From: Arenimonas terrae
GTDB taxonomy: Bacteria; Pseudomonadota; Gammaproteobacteria; Xanthomonadales; Xanthomonadaceae
Reading direction: 5' to 3'
NCBI RefSeq assembly: GCF_006265115.1
Contig: NZ_SMDR01000001.1
Coordinates: 868,001 to 932,000 of the forward strand
Length of the DNA: 64,000 bases
The position numbers were made by a program, and so were the translations under genes. Shown here in pieces: positions 36,425-44,507 of this stretch; position 1 is the first letter of the stretch, and the number at the start of each line of letters is the position of its first letter. Below the pieces are notes generated by a model, which saw only the letters and a program-made list of their open reading frames with translations, was not told the origin of the DNA and made no database searches.

Positions 36425-37399
36425 ATGCGACTCCTGTTCTCCTGCCTGCTGTGGCTGGGGTCCGCCCTGCCCGCCGTCGCGCTGTCGCCGGTCGAACCCG
36501 ACCGCCGCATCGCCATCACCATCGACGACCTGCCCTGGGCCAGTCTCGGCGACCACCAGCCGCACGCACCGCCGGCCGCCATGCTCGAACACCACGCGCA
36601 GCTGCTGCGTGGCCTGCGCGAGGCCGGCGCTCCCGTGGTCGGTTTCGTCAATGAGGCCAAGCTCGAGGTCGACGGCCGGCTGGCGCCGGAGCGCCTTCAG
36701 ATGCTGCGCGACTGGCTCCAGACCGGCGCCGAACTGGGCAACCACACCTTCGGCCACACCGACCTGCATGCCGCCGGACTGGCGGCCTACCAGGCCGACA
36801 TCCTCAAGGGCGAACGCCGGCTGCGGCCCCTGCTGGCGGAAAGCGGCGCGAAGCCGGAGTGGTTCCGCCATCCCTACCTGCGCGCCGGGCGCAGCCCCGG
36901 GGACAAGGCCGCGCTGGCCGGCTTCCTGGCCGCGCACGGCTACCGCATCGCACCGGTGACGGTCGACAACAGCGACTGGATCTGGGCCCGCGCCTACCGC
37001 AACGTGCTCGACCGCGGCGGCGACGAGCAGGTGCTCAAGCGCCTGCGCGCCGAATACGTGCCCTACATGCTGGACAAGGTCGACTACTACGAGCGCTTCT
37101 CGATCGCCCTGCTCGGCTACGCCCTGCCCCAGACCTGGCTGATGCACGCCAACGAGATCAACGCCGCGACCTACCCGGCCCTGGTCGCCGGCGTGCGGGC
37201 CCGCGGCTATCGCACCGTATCGCTGGCCGAGGCGATGCGGGACCCCGCCTATGCGCGCGACGATGCCTATACCGGCGCCTGGGGCCCGAGTTGGCTGCAC
37301 CGCTGGGCGATCGGCGAAAACCGGCCGCGCGAGTTCTTCGCCGGCGAGCCGGCGACGCCGCCGTGGGTGCTGGACCTGGCCGGCGTCGAGGGCGAGTGA
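36425..37399 (+). CDS. Secreted polysaccharide deacetylase-family protein
   Basis: A 324-aa NodB-fold hydrolase with a signal peptide (LFSCLLWLGSALPAVA). Motif 1 is ITIDDLPW with the catalytic and metal-binding aspartates, motif 2 is GNHTFGHTDLH with the two histidine ligands, and motif 3 is WFRHPYLRAG. The pair DD in place of the usual FDDG, and the C-terminal LMHANEINAATYPALV, are typical of the subgroup annotated as predicted xylanase/chitin deacetylase. The substrate is an acetylated sugar polymer or a related amide; it cannot be narrowed. Confidence 0.86.
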   Translation: MRLLFSCLLWLGSALPAVALSPVEPDRRIAITIDDLPWASLGDHQPHAPPAAMLEHHAQLLRGLREAGAPVVGFVNEAKLEVDGRLAPERLQMLRDWLQTGAELGNHTFGHTDLHAAGLAAYQADILKGERRLRPLLAESGAKPEWFRHPYLRAGRSPGDKAALAGFLAAHGYRIAPVTVDNSDWIWARAYRNVLDRGGDEQVLKRLRAEYVPYMLDKVDYYERFSIALLGYALPQTWLMHANEINAATYPALVAGVRARGYRTVSLAEAMRDPAYARDDAYTGAWGPSWLHRWAIGENRPREFFAGEPATPPWVLDLAGVEGE

Positions 37400-37414
37400 G
37401 CCCGCGGACCCGCT

Positions 37415-38047
37415 TCAGAGTTCGATGATGCCGCGCTTGATCGCGATGGTGACCGCATGGGTGCGGTCGCGCGCGCCAAGCTTGGCCAGGATGTTCTTCA
37501 TGTGCGCCTTGACCGTTTCCTCGGAGATGCCGAGGTCGGTGGCCACCAGCTTGTTGGCGTTGCCGGCGGCGACGCTCTGCAGCACTTCGAGCTCGCGCGC
37601 GGACAGCGATTCGTCCGACAGGTGTTCGGCGATGCCGGCGGCGATCTCCGGCGGCACTCGTCGGGCGCCGCCGTGCACGTCGCGGATGGTGTCGAGCAGC
37701 TCGCGCCGCAGCAGGCTCTTGAGCAGGTAGCCGGAGGCGCCGGCCGAAAGCGCGCGCACCACCTGCACGTCGCCGCGGTAGGTGGTGAGCACGATGATGC
37801 GGGCCTGCGGCCAGCGCGCGCGGATCGCCGCGATGGCCTCGATGCCGTCCACGCCGGGCATGCGCAGGTCCATCAGCACCACGTCGGGTCGCAACGTTTC
37901 GTAGGCCTCGACGGCTTCGCGGCCGTCGCTGGCCTCGCCGGCGAGCACCATGTCGGTCTGGCCGGCGATCACGGCGGCGATGCCCTCGCGCATCAGGGGA
38001 TGGTCGTCGACGATCAGGACGCGGATGGAAGAATCGGTGGAAGTCAT
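37415..38047 (-). CDS. NarL/LuxR-type response regulator
   Basis: A 210-aa regulator with a receiver domain (acidic pair D14-D15, phosphoacceptor D60 in VVLMDLRMPG, K in YLLKSLLRREL) and a C-terminal LuxR HTH (LSARELEVLQSVAAGNANKLVATDLGISEETVKAHMKNIL). It appears intact. Its partner kinase should be encoded just upstream on the same strand, but only the kinase C-terminus remains there, so this regulator may be orphaned. Targets are unknown. Confidence 0.92.
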   Translation of the reverse strand: MTSTDSSIRVLIVDDHPLMREGIAAVIAGQTDMVLAGEASDGREAVEAYETLRPDVVLMDLRMPGVDGIEAIAAIRARWPQARIIVLTTYRGDVQVVRALSAGASGYLLKSLLRRELLDTIRDVHGGARRVPPEIAAGIAEHLSDESLSARELEVLQSVAAGNANKLVATDLGISEETVKAHMKNILAKLGARDRTHAVTIAIKRGIIEL

Positions 38048-38055
38048 GGAGGTCC

Positions 38056-38238
38056 TCAGCCTTTCCAGCGGCGCCAGAAATCGGCCAGCAGCGAAGGGAA
38101 ACGTTCGTCGCAATAGGCCAGGGAGGCGGGCAGCTGCACCGCCACCCGGGTGCCGCCGCCCTCGGGCGACAGCACTTCGAGGGTGGCGCCGATGCGCGCC
38201 GCGCGTTCGCGCATGCCGGGCAGGCCCCAGTGGCGGCG
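38056..38238 (-). pseudogene. C-terminal remnant of a sensor histidine kinase
   Basis: Reading leftwards from about 38,238, the minus strand encodes a kinase tail: HWGLPGMRERAARIGATLEV is the conserved end of the HATPase domain of NarX/UhpB-like (HisKA_3) kinases, followed by GGGTRVAVQLP and a C-terminal WRRWKG before the TGA at 38056. Upstream of the HWGL motif the homology stops abruptly and the frame has no kinase-like sequence or plausible start. The kinase's dimerisation domain, the rest of the ATPase domain and any sensor are missing. It ends 9 nt before the response-regulator start, the normal place for a partner kinase. Confidence 0.82.
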
Positions 38239-38246
38239 CCGCGACC

Positions 38247-39410
38247 GTGTTGGCGGAGAACATGCACGGCGCCGACGGCCTGCTCTTCCACGACGGCCTG
38301 CTGTGGCTGGTCGCGAACCAGGCCTACGTGATCCTGGGCGTGGACGAAGCCGGCCGCATCCGCGTGCGCGCCGGCGAGCTGCAGGGCGTGGACGCCGAGG
38401 GCCGCCCGCGCAGCCTGGTCTTCCCGGCCAGCACGGCCGTGCAGGACGGCTGGATGCTGGCGACCAACCTGTCGCTGCCGCTCACGCCGGCCGCGGGTGA
38501 CGAATGGGAAGAATCGGTGCGCGCCTGGAACGTGGTGCGCTTCCGCCTGCCCGACGCGCCGCCCGCGTCGACCATCGCCGCGCCCACGCAGTACCTGCAG
38601 GTCGGCGCGCACCGCTACGCCTACCGCGAACTCGGACCGCGCGGCGGCATGCCGCTGGTGCTGTTCAACCGCCTGCGCGGCACGCTCGACGACTGGGACC
38701 CGGCCTTCGTGGACCGCCTGGCCGCGGACCGCCACGTGATCCTGTTCGACCACGTCGGCCTGTCGCGCTCGACCGGGCCGCTGGCCGCCGACTATCCCGG
38801 CTTCGCCGACGGCGCCGCGCAGTTCATCCGGGCGCTGGGCCATGCACAGGTCGATGGCCTCGGATATTCCTTCGGCGGCCCGGTGCTGATGCAGATGACG
38901 CTCGCGCATCCGACCCTGGTGCGGCGGCTGGTGATCGCCGGCTCCACGCCGGGTTTCGTGCCGGGCGACGCGCCGCGCAACGGCCCGGTGCCCGAGAAAG
39001 TGTGGCAGACGGCGTTCAAGCCGGTGAACAGCGACGAGGATTTCCTGTACCTGTTCTTCAGCCCGAGCGAGACCAGCCAGGCCGCCGGCCGGGCCTATCG
39101 GGAACGGCTGAAGGCGCGGCCCGACGCCTTCGCGGTGCCGGTATCCGAAGCCGGCTGGAAATCGCAGATCGCCGCGGCCCAGGGCATCGGCACGCCGGAA
39201 ACCACCCTGCTGCACCGGCTGGGCAGGATCCGCCAGCCGGTGCTGGTGGCCAACGGCAACAACGACATCATGACGCCGACCTACGGCAGCTACGCGATGT
39301 TCCAGGCCCTGCCCGATGCGCGGCTGATCCTCTATCCGGACTCCGGCCACGGCTTCCTGTTCCAGTATCCGGAAGCCTTCGCGGACGAGGTTCTGGATTT
39401 CCTGCGCTGA
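38247..39410 (+). CDS. 5'-truncated SMP-30-like propeller fused to alpha/beta hydrolase
   Basis: An open frame of about 387 codons from a GTG at 38247; another possible start is the ATG at 38271. The first ~105 residues look like the last blades of an SMP-30/gluconolactonase beta-propeller (HGADGLLFHDGLLWLVANQ). They are followed without a stop by a complete alpha/beta hydrolase (from QYLQVGAHRYAYRELG). The hydrolase triad is visible: nucleophile in GLGYSFGGPV, Asp in NGNNDIMTP, His in PDSGHGFLFQ. No ribosome binding site precedes either start, and the propeller lacks most of its blades, so the 5' end has probably been lost at the breakpoint near 38,235. Whether it is expressed is uncertain. 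Confidence 0.7.
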   Translation: MLAENMHGADGLLFHDGLLWLVANQAYVILGVDEAGRIRVRAGELQGVDAEGRPRSLVFPASTAVQDGWMLATNLSLPLTPAAGDEWEESVRAWNVVRFRLPDAPPASTIAAPTQYLQVGAHRYAYRELGPRGGMPLVLFNRLRGTLDDWDPAFVDRLAADRHVILFDHVGLSRSTGPLAADYPGFADGAAQFIRALGHAQVDGLGYSFGGPVLMQMTLAHPTLVRRLVIAGSTPGFVPGDAPRNGPVPEKVWQTAFKPVNSDEDFLYLFFSPSETSQAAGRAYRERLKARPDAFAVPVSEAGWKSQIAAAQGIGTPETTLLHRLGRIRQPVLVANGNNDIMTPTYGSYAMFQALPDARLILYPDSGHGFLFQYPEAFADEVLDFLR

Positions 39411-39493
39411 GTGCCGGCACCGGCGACCGCGCCGTTCACGCTTTCGTACGGCGCGTTTGGGAACATCGCCCGCCTGCCTCCCGGAGTTCCACC

Positions 39494-40387
39494 ATGAACC
39501 GACGCCGCCAGACCGCCGACGATTTCCACCCGGAAGTAATGCGCCTGTTCGACCAGTACGTGCACGGGCTGATCGACCGCCGCGGGTTCCTCAAGGGCGC
39601 GGCGGCTTTCGCCGGAAGCACCGGCGCCGTCGGCCTTCTGGCGGCGCTGACGCCCAATTTCGCCGCCGCGCAGCAGATCGCGCCCGAGGATGCGCGGCTG
39701 AAAACCGAATCGCTGACCTTCCCCTCGCCCAAGGGTTACGGCGAAGGCCGCGGCTACCTGGCGCGGCCCGCCGGCGCCGCGGGAAAGCTGCCGGCCGTGC
39801 TGGTCGTGCACGAAAACCGCGGCCTGAACCCCCACATCGAGGACGTGACGCGGCGGCTGGCCCTGGAGGGCTATCTGGCCTTCGCGCCCGATGCGCTGTT
39901 CCCGCTCGGCGGTTATCCCGGCAACGAGGACAGCGCGCGCGCGAAGTTCCAGGAGCTCGACCAGGCCAAGACCCGCGAGGACATGATTGCCGCCGCCAAC
40001 TGGCTGCAGGCGCATGCCGAAAGCAGCGGCCGACTCGGCGTGATCGGCTTCTGCTACGGCGGCGCGATCGCCAACTTCCTCGCCACCCGGCTGACCGGTC
40101 TGTCGGCGGCGGCGCCGTTCTACGGCAGCGGTCCGGCGCTCGAGGATGTCGGCCGGATCCAGGCCGAGCTGCTGGTGGTGCTGGCGGACAACGACGAGCG
40201 CGTGAACGCCGGTTGGCCGGCCTACGAAGCGGCGCTGAAGCAGGCCGGCGTCACCTACACCCTGGTCCGGCCGCCCGGCACCCAGCACGGCTTCAACAAC
40301 GACACCACGCCGCGCTTCGACGAGGCCGGAGCGAAACAGGCCTGGGACGCGGCCCTGGCGCTGTTCGAACGCCGACTCAAGGGCTAA
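39494..40387 (+). CDS. Dienelactone hydrolase-family protein with Tat-like signal
   Basis: A 297-aa alpha/beta hydrolase using a cysteine nucleophile: C187 in GVIGFCYGGAIAN, with Asp in VLADNDERV and His in GTQHGFNND. The N-terminal region carries RRGFLKGAAAFAG at 29-41, a twin-arginine-like signal set back from the start as is usual for this subgroup, so the protein is probably periplasmic. True dienelactone hydrolases are cytoplasmic; no aromatic degradation genes adjoin, so the substrate is open. Confidence 0.87.
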   Translation: MNRRRQTADDFHPEVMRLFDQYVHGLIDRRGFLKGAAAFAGSTGAVGLLAALTPNFAAAQQIAPEDARLKTESLTFPSPKGYGEGRGYLARPAGAAGKLPAVLVVHENRGLNPHIEDVTRRLALEGYLAFAPDALFPLGGYPGNEDSARAKFQELDQAKTREDMIAAANWLQAHAESSGRLGVIGFCYGGAIANFLATRLTGLSAAAPFYGSGPALEDVGRIQAELLVVLADNDERVNAGWPAYEAALKQAGVTYTLVRPPGTQHGFNNDTTPRFDEAGAKQAWDAALALFERRLKG

Positions 40388-40480
40388 GTCGTTGAATTCA
40401 AAGGGCGCGGGCGGGAAACGCCGGAAATATCGGTTCCCGTCGTTGCGTTTCTGACAACGATAGATGTACGCGAACACTGA

Positions 40481-40509
40481 TTGATGCTGTTTTTGTAGGC
40501 TCCCATACT
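40481..40509 (+). promoter_or_regulatory. Sigma-70-like promoter of doxX-pirin
   Basis: TTGATG (40481-40486) and CATACT (40504-40509) are separated by 17 bp in a locally AT-rich stretch, which stands out in this GC-rich window. It lies 72 nt upstream of the doxX ATG. The rest of 40388-40580 shows nothing else recognisable. Confidence 0.6.
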
Positions 40510-40580
40510 TCGCGCCACGACAGACGCCCCGCAGGAACGGCAATCCCGCCGACCCGGTCCGCCTGCCAAAGGAGCCCGTC

Positions 40581-40982
40581 ATGAACAACCTTTCCAACCT
40601 CGTCGGCCGGTTCGGCCTGTCCGCCATCTTCGTGCTGTCCGGTGTCGCCAAGCTGGGCGCCGGCTACGAAGGCACCCAGGGCTACATGGAAGCCATGGGC
40701 GTGTCCGGCGGCCTGCTGCCGGTGGTGATTGCGGCCGAGATCCTCGGCGGCCTGGCCGTCGCGGCAGGCTTCCTCACCCGCTGGGCCGCGCTGGGCCTGG
40801 CCGTGTTCTCGGTGCTGAGCGCCTTCCTGTTCCACTTCCAGTTGGCCGACCAGATGCAGTTCATCAACTTCTTCAAGAACATCGCCATCGCCGGTGGTTT
40901 CCTGGTGCTCGCCGCGCACGGCGCCGGCCGGTTCAGCATCGACGGCCTGATCGCCGCGCGCCGCGCGAAGGGTGGTGCGTGA
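40581..40982 (+). CDS. DoxX-family membrane protein
   Basis: A 133-aa protein with four transmembrane helices. It has the DoxX pattern at the start (GRFGLSAIFVLSGVAKLG), then AEILGGLAVAAGFLTRWAALGLAVFSVLSAFLFH and FFKNIAIAGGFLVLAAHGAG. Members are linked to thiol/oxidative-stress responses or quinone-related roles but have no general assigned reaction. The stop overlaps the pirin start (TGATG), so the two are co-translated, a common pairing. Confidence 0.9.
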   Translation: MNNLSNLVGRFGLSAIFVLSGVAKLGAGYEGTQGYMEAMGVSGGLLPVVIAAEILGGLAVAAGFLTRWAALGLAVFSVLSAFLFHFQLADQMQFINFFKNIAIAGGFLVLAAHGAGRFSIDGLIAARRAKGGA

Positions 40983-41689
40983 TGATCGCCCTGCGACCTG
41001 CCCATGAGCGTGGCCACGCCAACCACGGTTGGCTGGACTCCTGGCACAGCTTCTCGTTCGCCGAATACCGCGACGACCGGCACGTGCACTGGGGCCCGCT
41101 GCGGGTGATCAACGAAGACCGCGTGGCCGCGGGCCAGGGTTTCGGCACGCACAGCCACCGCGACATGGAGATCATCAGCTACGTGCTCGACGGGTCCCTG
41201 GGCCACAAGGATTCGATGGGCAATGCCGAAACCATCGTGCCGGGCGAAGTGCAGCGCCTGAGCGCCGGCACCGGCATCACCCATTCGGAGTTCAACTACA
41301 GCACCACGGGCACCACGCACTTCCTGCAGATCTGGATCATCCCCAGGTTCATGGGCGTGAAGCCGGCGTACGCGCAGAAGACCTTCACGGATGAAGAAAA
41401 GCGTGGCCGCCTGCGCCTGGTGGTCAGCCCGGACGGCGCCGAGGGTTCGGTCTCGATCAACCAGGACGCGCGCATGTACGCCGGCCTGTTCACCGGCACC
41501 GAACGCGCCGAACTGGCGCTGGCGCCGGGCCGCCTGGGTTACGTGCACCTGGTGCGCGGCGAGCTGGTGGTCAACGGCCAGCGCCTGGCCGGCGGCGATG
41601 CGCTCAAGCTCAAGGACGAGCCGCGCATCACCATCGAACTGGGCCGCGACGCCGAAGTGCTGGTGTTCGACCTGCCGCCGATGGATTGA
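40982..41689 (+). CDS. Pirin-family cupin protein
   Basis: A 235-aa bicupin. The N-terminal metal site is intact: two histidines (H57 and H59) in GTHSHRDMEI, then His and Glu in GTGITHSEFNYS. Bacterial pirins such as YhhW act as quercetin 2,3-dioxygenases or redox-sensitive partners of other proteins. I prefer the ATG at 40982; a GTG codon immediately precedes it. It is coupled to doxX. Confidence 0.9.
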   Translation: MIALRPAHERGHANHGWLDSWHSFSFAEYRDDRHVHWGPLRVINEDRVAAGQGFGTHSHRDMEIISYVLDGSLGHKDSMGNAETIVPGEVQRLSAGTGITHSEFNYSTTGTTHFLQIWIIPRFMGVKPAYAQKTFTDEEKRGRLRLVVSPDGAEGSVSINQDARMYAGLFTGTERAELALAPGRLGYVHLVRGELVVNGQRLAGGDALKLKDEPRITIELGRDAEVLVFDLPPMD

Positions 41690-41775
41690 AGCGGCATCCA
41701 CGGCCGGCCGGGAATTCCCGGCCGGCCATCCGGCGGACTGGTTCCGCCGCGCGCTTGGGGCCATCATCGCGGCCC

Positions 41776-42405
41776 ATGGCCTATTCCCTCGCGATCTTCG
41801 ACTTCGACGGCACGCTCGCCGACAGCTTTCCCTTTTTCCTGCAGGCCCAGCAGCGGCTGGCCGACAAACACGGCTTCGCGCGCATCCAGCCCGACGAGGT
41901 GGAGGCCCTGCGCCGGCGCCCGGTCTCGGACCTGATCCGGAACAGCGGCCTGCCGCTGTGGAAGCTGCCGCGCATCGCCAGCGACTTCCGCACGATGATG
42001 CGCGACCACGCGGCGCCCATTCCCCTGTTCGACGGCGTGGACACGATGCTCGGCGCCCTGGCCGCCCGCGGCGTGCGCCTCGGCCTGGTCACTTCCAACG
42101 CCCGCGACAATGCCGAACGCATCCTGGGCGCGGAGAATTTCCGCCGCTTCGACGATGTCGACTGCGGCATGTCGATCCTGGGCAAACGCCCGCGCATCCG
42201 CGCGATGCTGCGCCGGGCCGGCGTCGGGCCGGCGCAGGCGATCTACATCGGCGACCAGGACAGCGACGGCGAGGCGGCGCGCGGCGAAGGCGTGGCCTTC
42301 GGCGCGGTGGCCTGGGGCTATGCGGCGCCGGACATCCTGCGGGCGGCCGGCGCGAGCCACGAATTCGCGCGGATGGACGACATCACCACCCTGCTGGCGC
42401 CCTGA
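41776..42405 (+). CDS. HAD-superfamily phosphatase (Gph-like)
   Basis: A 209-aa HAD hydrolase with motif I IFDFDGTLADS (nucleophile D9, acid D11), motif II in LGLVTSNARDN, motif III lysine in LGKRPRIRAML, and motif IV IYIGDQDSDGEAA. The cap and sequence resemble phosphoglycolate phosphatase-like proteins. The substrate is not determined by the sequence. I use the ATG at 41776, which directly precedes motif I; a longer frame from 41686 adds unrelated residues. Confidence 0.87.
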   Translation: MAYSLAIFDFDGTLADSFPFFLQAQQRLADKHGFARIQPDEVEALRRRPVSDLIRNSGLPLWKLPRIASDFRTMMRDHAAPIPLFDGVDTMLGALAARGVRLGLVTSNARDNAERILGAENFRRFDDVDCGMSILGKRPRIRAMLRRAGVGPAQAIYIGDQDSDGEAARGEGVAFGAVAWGYAAPDILRAAGASHEFARMDDITTLLAP

Positions 42406-42406
42406 C

Positions 42407-42802
42407 TCAGCCGCGCTGGGTCTGGATGTCGGCGCCGTCGCGCATCGTCTTGGTGACGGGCGTGTTGGCCACGATCTCGAGCAGGCGCGTCCACTGCGCC
42501 TCGTCCAGGGCCGCGTCGCTGCGCAGGGTGCGCTGCACCGTCGCGTGGCCGGCCTCGTCCTTGCGCAGCACCAGGTCCACGGTCAGCGTGCCCAGCTCCC
42601 AGCCTTTCTTCTGCGCGTACATGCGCAGGGTGATCGCGGTGCAGGCCGCCAGCGAGGCCAGGTAGTAGTCGTACGGCGCCGGTCCGGCGCCGGTCCCGCC
42701 GGCCCGCTCCGGTTCGTCCGCGACCAGAGCGAAGCCCGCCGTGGTGATGTCGTGCACGTAGTTGGTGCCGGTGGAAACGATGCTGGCGCGGGCGACGGCC
42801 AT
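42407..42802 (-). CDS. OsmC-family protein lacking the second cysteine
   Basis: A 131-aa OsmC/YhfA-type fold protein. The first conserved cysteine is C54 in YYLASLAACTAITLRMYA. The second redox cysteine, normally in a CPVHKTL-like motif, is replaced by Thr in NTPVTKTMRDG. OsmC and Ohr proteins need both cysteines for hydroperoxide reduction, so this one may not be a peroxidase. It converges on the HAD gene with only 1 nt between stops. Confidence 0.83.
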   Translation of the reverse strand: MAVARASIVSTGTNYVHDITTAGFALVADEPERAGGTGAGPAPYDYYLASLAACTAITLRMYAQKKGWELGTLTVDLVLRKDEAGHATVQRTLRSDAALDEAQWTRLLEIVANTPVTKTMRDGADIQTQRG

Positions 42803-42932
42803 GGGGAACTCCGGGCAGGTGGGCAGGCCCTACTCTGCCACCGCGGCCGCGGCGCCGCCGAGCCCCGGAAGGGCGATGCGGGCCCGCGGTACGCTGGGCA
42901 TAATCGGGCGAGCCCTCTCCCGGAGTTGCCGC

Positions 42933-44507
42933 ATGATCCCTCGCCGACCGCGCCTGCTGGCGCTGCCGCTCCTTCTGGTCGCCGGTGTTTCGCTGGCGGC
43001 GCCTCCGGCCGTCGCGCCCGTCGTCGAGGCCACGCGCCAGGCCTTCGACGTGCCCGGCATCGCGGTGGCGATCGTCAAGGACGGCGAGGTGGTGTTCGCG
43101 GAAGGCTTCGGGCTGCGCGAGATCGGCAAGCCGGAAAAAGTGACGGCCGACACCCGCTTCGCCATCGCCTCGATCACCAAGGCCTTCACCAGCGCCTCGC
43201 TGTCGATCCTGGCCGACGAGGGCAAGCTCAAGCTCGACGACCGGGTGATCGACCACCTGCCCGACTTCCAGATGGCCGACCCCTACGTGACGCGCGAGAT
43301 GCGCATCCGCGACCTGCTCACCCACCGCAGCGGCCTGGCCCTGGGCGCCGGCGACCTGCTGTTCTGGCCGGCGACCACGCATTCCACCGAACAGATCGTC
43401 CGCCGCCTGCGCCATGTGCCGCTGGCCACCAGCTTCCGCGCCGACTACGCCTACGACAACGTGCTGTACGCGGTGGCGCAGCGGGTGATCGAAAAGGTGT
43501 CCGGCCGTTCCTACGGCGACTTCGTGCGCGAACGCATCTTCGTCCCGGTCGGCATGGCCGACACCGTGATCAATGCCGACCACCTGCCCGGCGGCGCGGA
43601 CGTCGCCACCGGCCACGCCAAATCGGACTTCAGCCGCCTGGGCCCGGTGCCGCCGATGACCTGGAGCAACAACCAGGCGGCGGGCGGAATCTATTCGACG
43701 GTGAACGACCTGACCAAGTGGATGCGGGTGCAGCTCGACGGCGGCCTGCTCGGCAAGAATGCCGACGGCAGCGAACGCCGCCTGTTCAGCGCCGAACGCG
43801 CGCGCGGCATGTGGCAGCTGGTGACGCCGATCCACCCCCCGGCCCAGCCCTCGGTGCCGCAGCTGGCGCCGTCGCTGCCGCAGTTCGCCGGCTACGGCGA
43901 GGGCTGGTCGATCACCGAATACCGCGGCCAGCGCCTGGTCTGGCACACCGGCGGCTGGCCGGGCATGGTGTCGCGGCTCACGCTGGTGCCGCAGCACGGC
44001 CTCGGCGTGATCGTTCTGACCAACCAGGAAATCGGCGCCGCCTTCAACGCGGTGACGATGGAGGTGCTCGACCACTACCTGCAGGCGCCGGACACCGACT
44101 GGGTGGCCGCCTACGCCGCCGGCGTGGCGAAAGCACAGACGGGTGCGGACGCGAAGTGGGCAGCGCACCAGGCCGCCCGCGATGCCCGCAGCCGGCCGTC
44201 ACTGCCGACCGCCGCCTACGCGGCGACCTATGCCGATCCCTGGTACGGCAACGTGACAGTGGAACAGGAGGGCCGCGGCCTGGTGATGCGCTTCGCGCAC
44301 ACGCCGCAGCTGGTCGGCGACCTCGAGCACTGGCAGCACGACACCTTCCTGGTGCGCTGGCGCGACCGCGCGCTCAACGCCGACGCCTTCGCGACCTTCG
44401 ACCTGACGCCGGACGGCAAGGTGCGCGAACTGCGCATGGAGGCCGTGTCCTCGCTGACCGACTTCAGCTTCGACTTCCATCACCTGAGGCTGGCGCCGGC
44501 CCCCTGA
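42933..44507 (+). CDS. Serine hydrolase of the beta-lactamase (class C/PBP4) family
   Basis: A secreted 524-aa protein with a signal peptide (LLALPLLLVAGVSLA). The SxxK motif is S80-I-T-K83, the YxN motif is Y174-D-N176, and the third motif is HTGGWPG (in place of KTG), the set used by class C-like esterases and peptidases. After residue ~370 there is a C-terminal DUF3471-like domain (TYADPWYGNVTVEQEG). It is probably a peptidase or esterase rather than a resistance enzyme. A candidate -10 CATAAT (42899-42904) precedes it. Its 3' end overlaps the convergent protease gene by 28 bp. Confidence 0.87.
   Translation: MIPRRPRLLALPLLLVAGVSLAAPPAVAPVVEATRQAFDVPGIAVAIVKDGEVVFAEGFGLREIGKPEKVTADTRFAIASITKAFTSASLSILADEGKLKLDDRVIDHLPDFQMADPYVTREMRIRDLLTHRSGLALGAGDLLFWPATTHSTEQIVRRLRHVPLATSFRADYAYDNVLYAVAQRVIEKVSGRSYGDFVRERIFVPVGMADTVINADHLPGGADVATGHAKSDFSRLGPVPPMTWSNNQAAGGIYSTVNDLTKWMRVQLDGGLLGKNADGSERRLFSAERARGMWQLVTPIHPPAQPSVPQLAPSLPQFAGYGEGWSITEYRGQRLVWHTGGWPGMVSRLTLVPQHGLGVIVLTNQEIGAAFNAVTMEVLDHYLQAPDTDWVAAYAAGVAKAQTGADAKWAAHQAARDARSRPSLPTAAYAATYADPWYGNVTVEQEGRGLVMRFAHTPQLVGDLEHWQHDTFLVRWRDRALNADAFATFDLTPDGKVRELRMEAVSSLTDFSFDFHHLRLAPAP

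Noticed and set aside
38048-38263. N-terminal extension of the response regulator to 38263
   Set aside because: The extra residues are the kinase tail read in another frame; homology of the regulator begins at the ATG at 38047.
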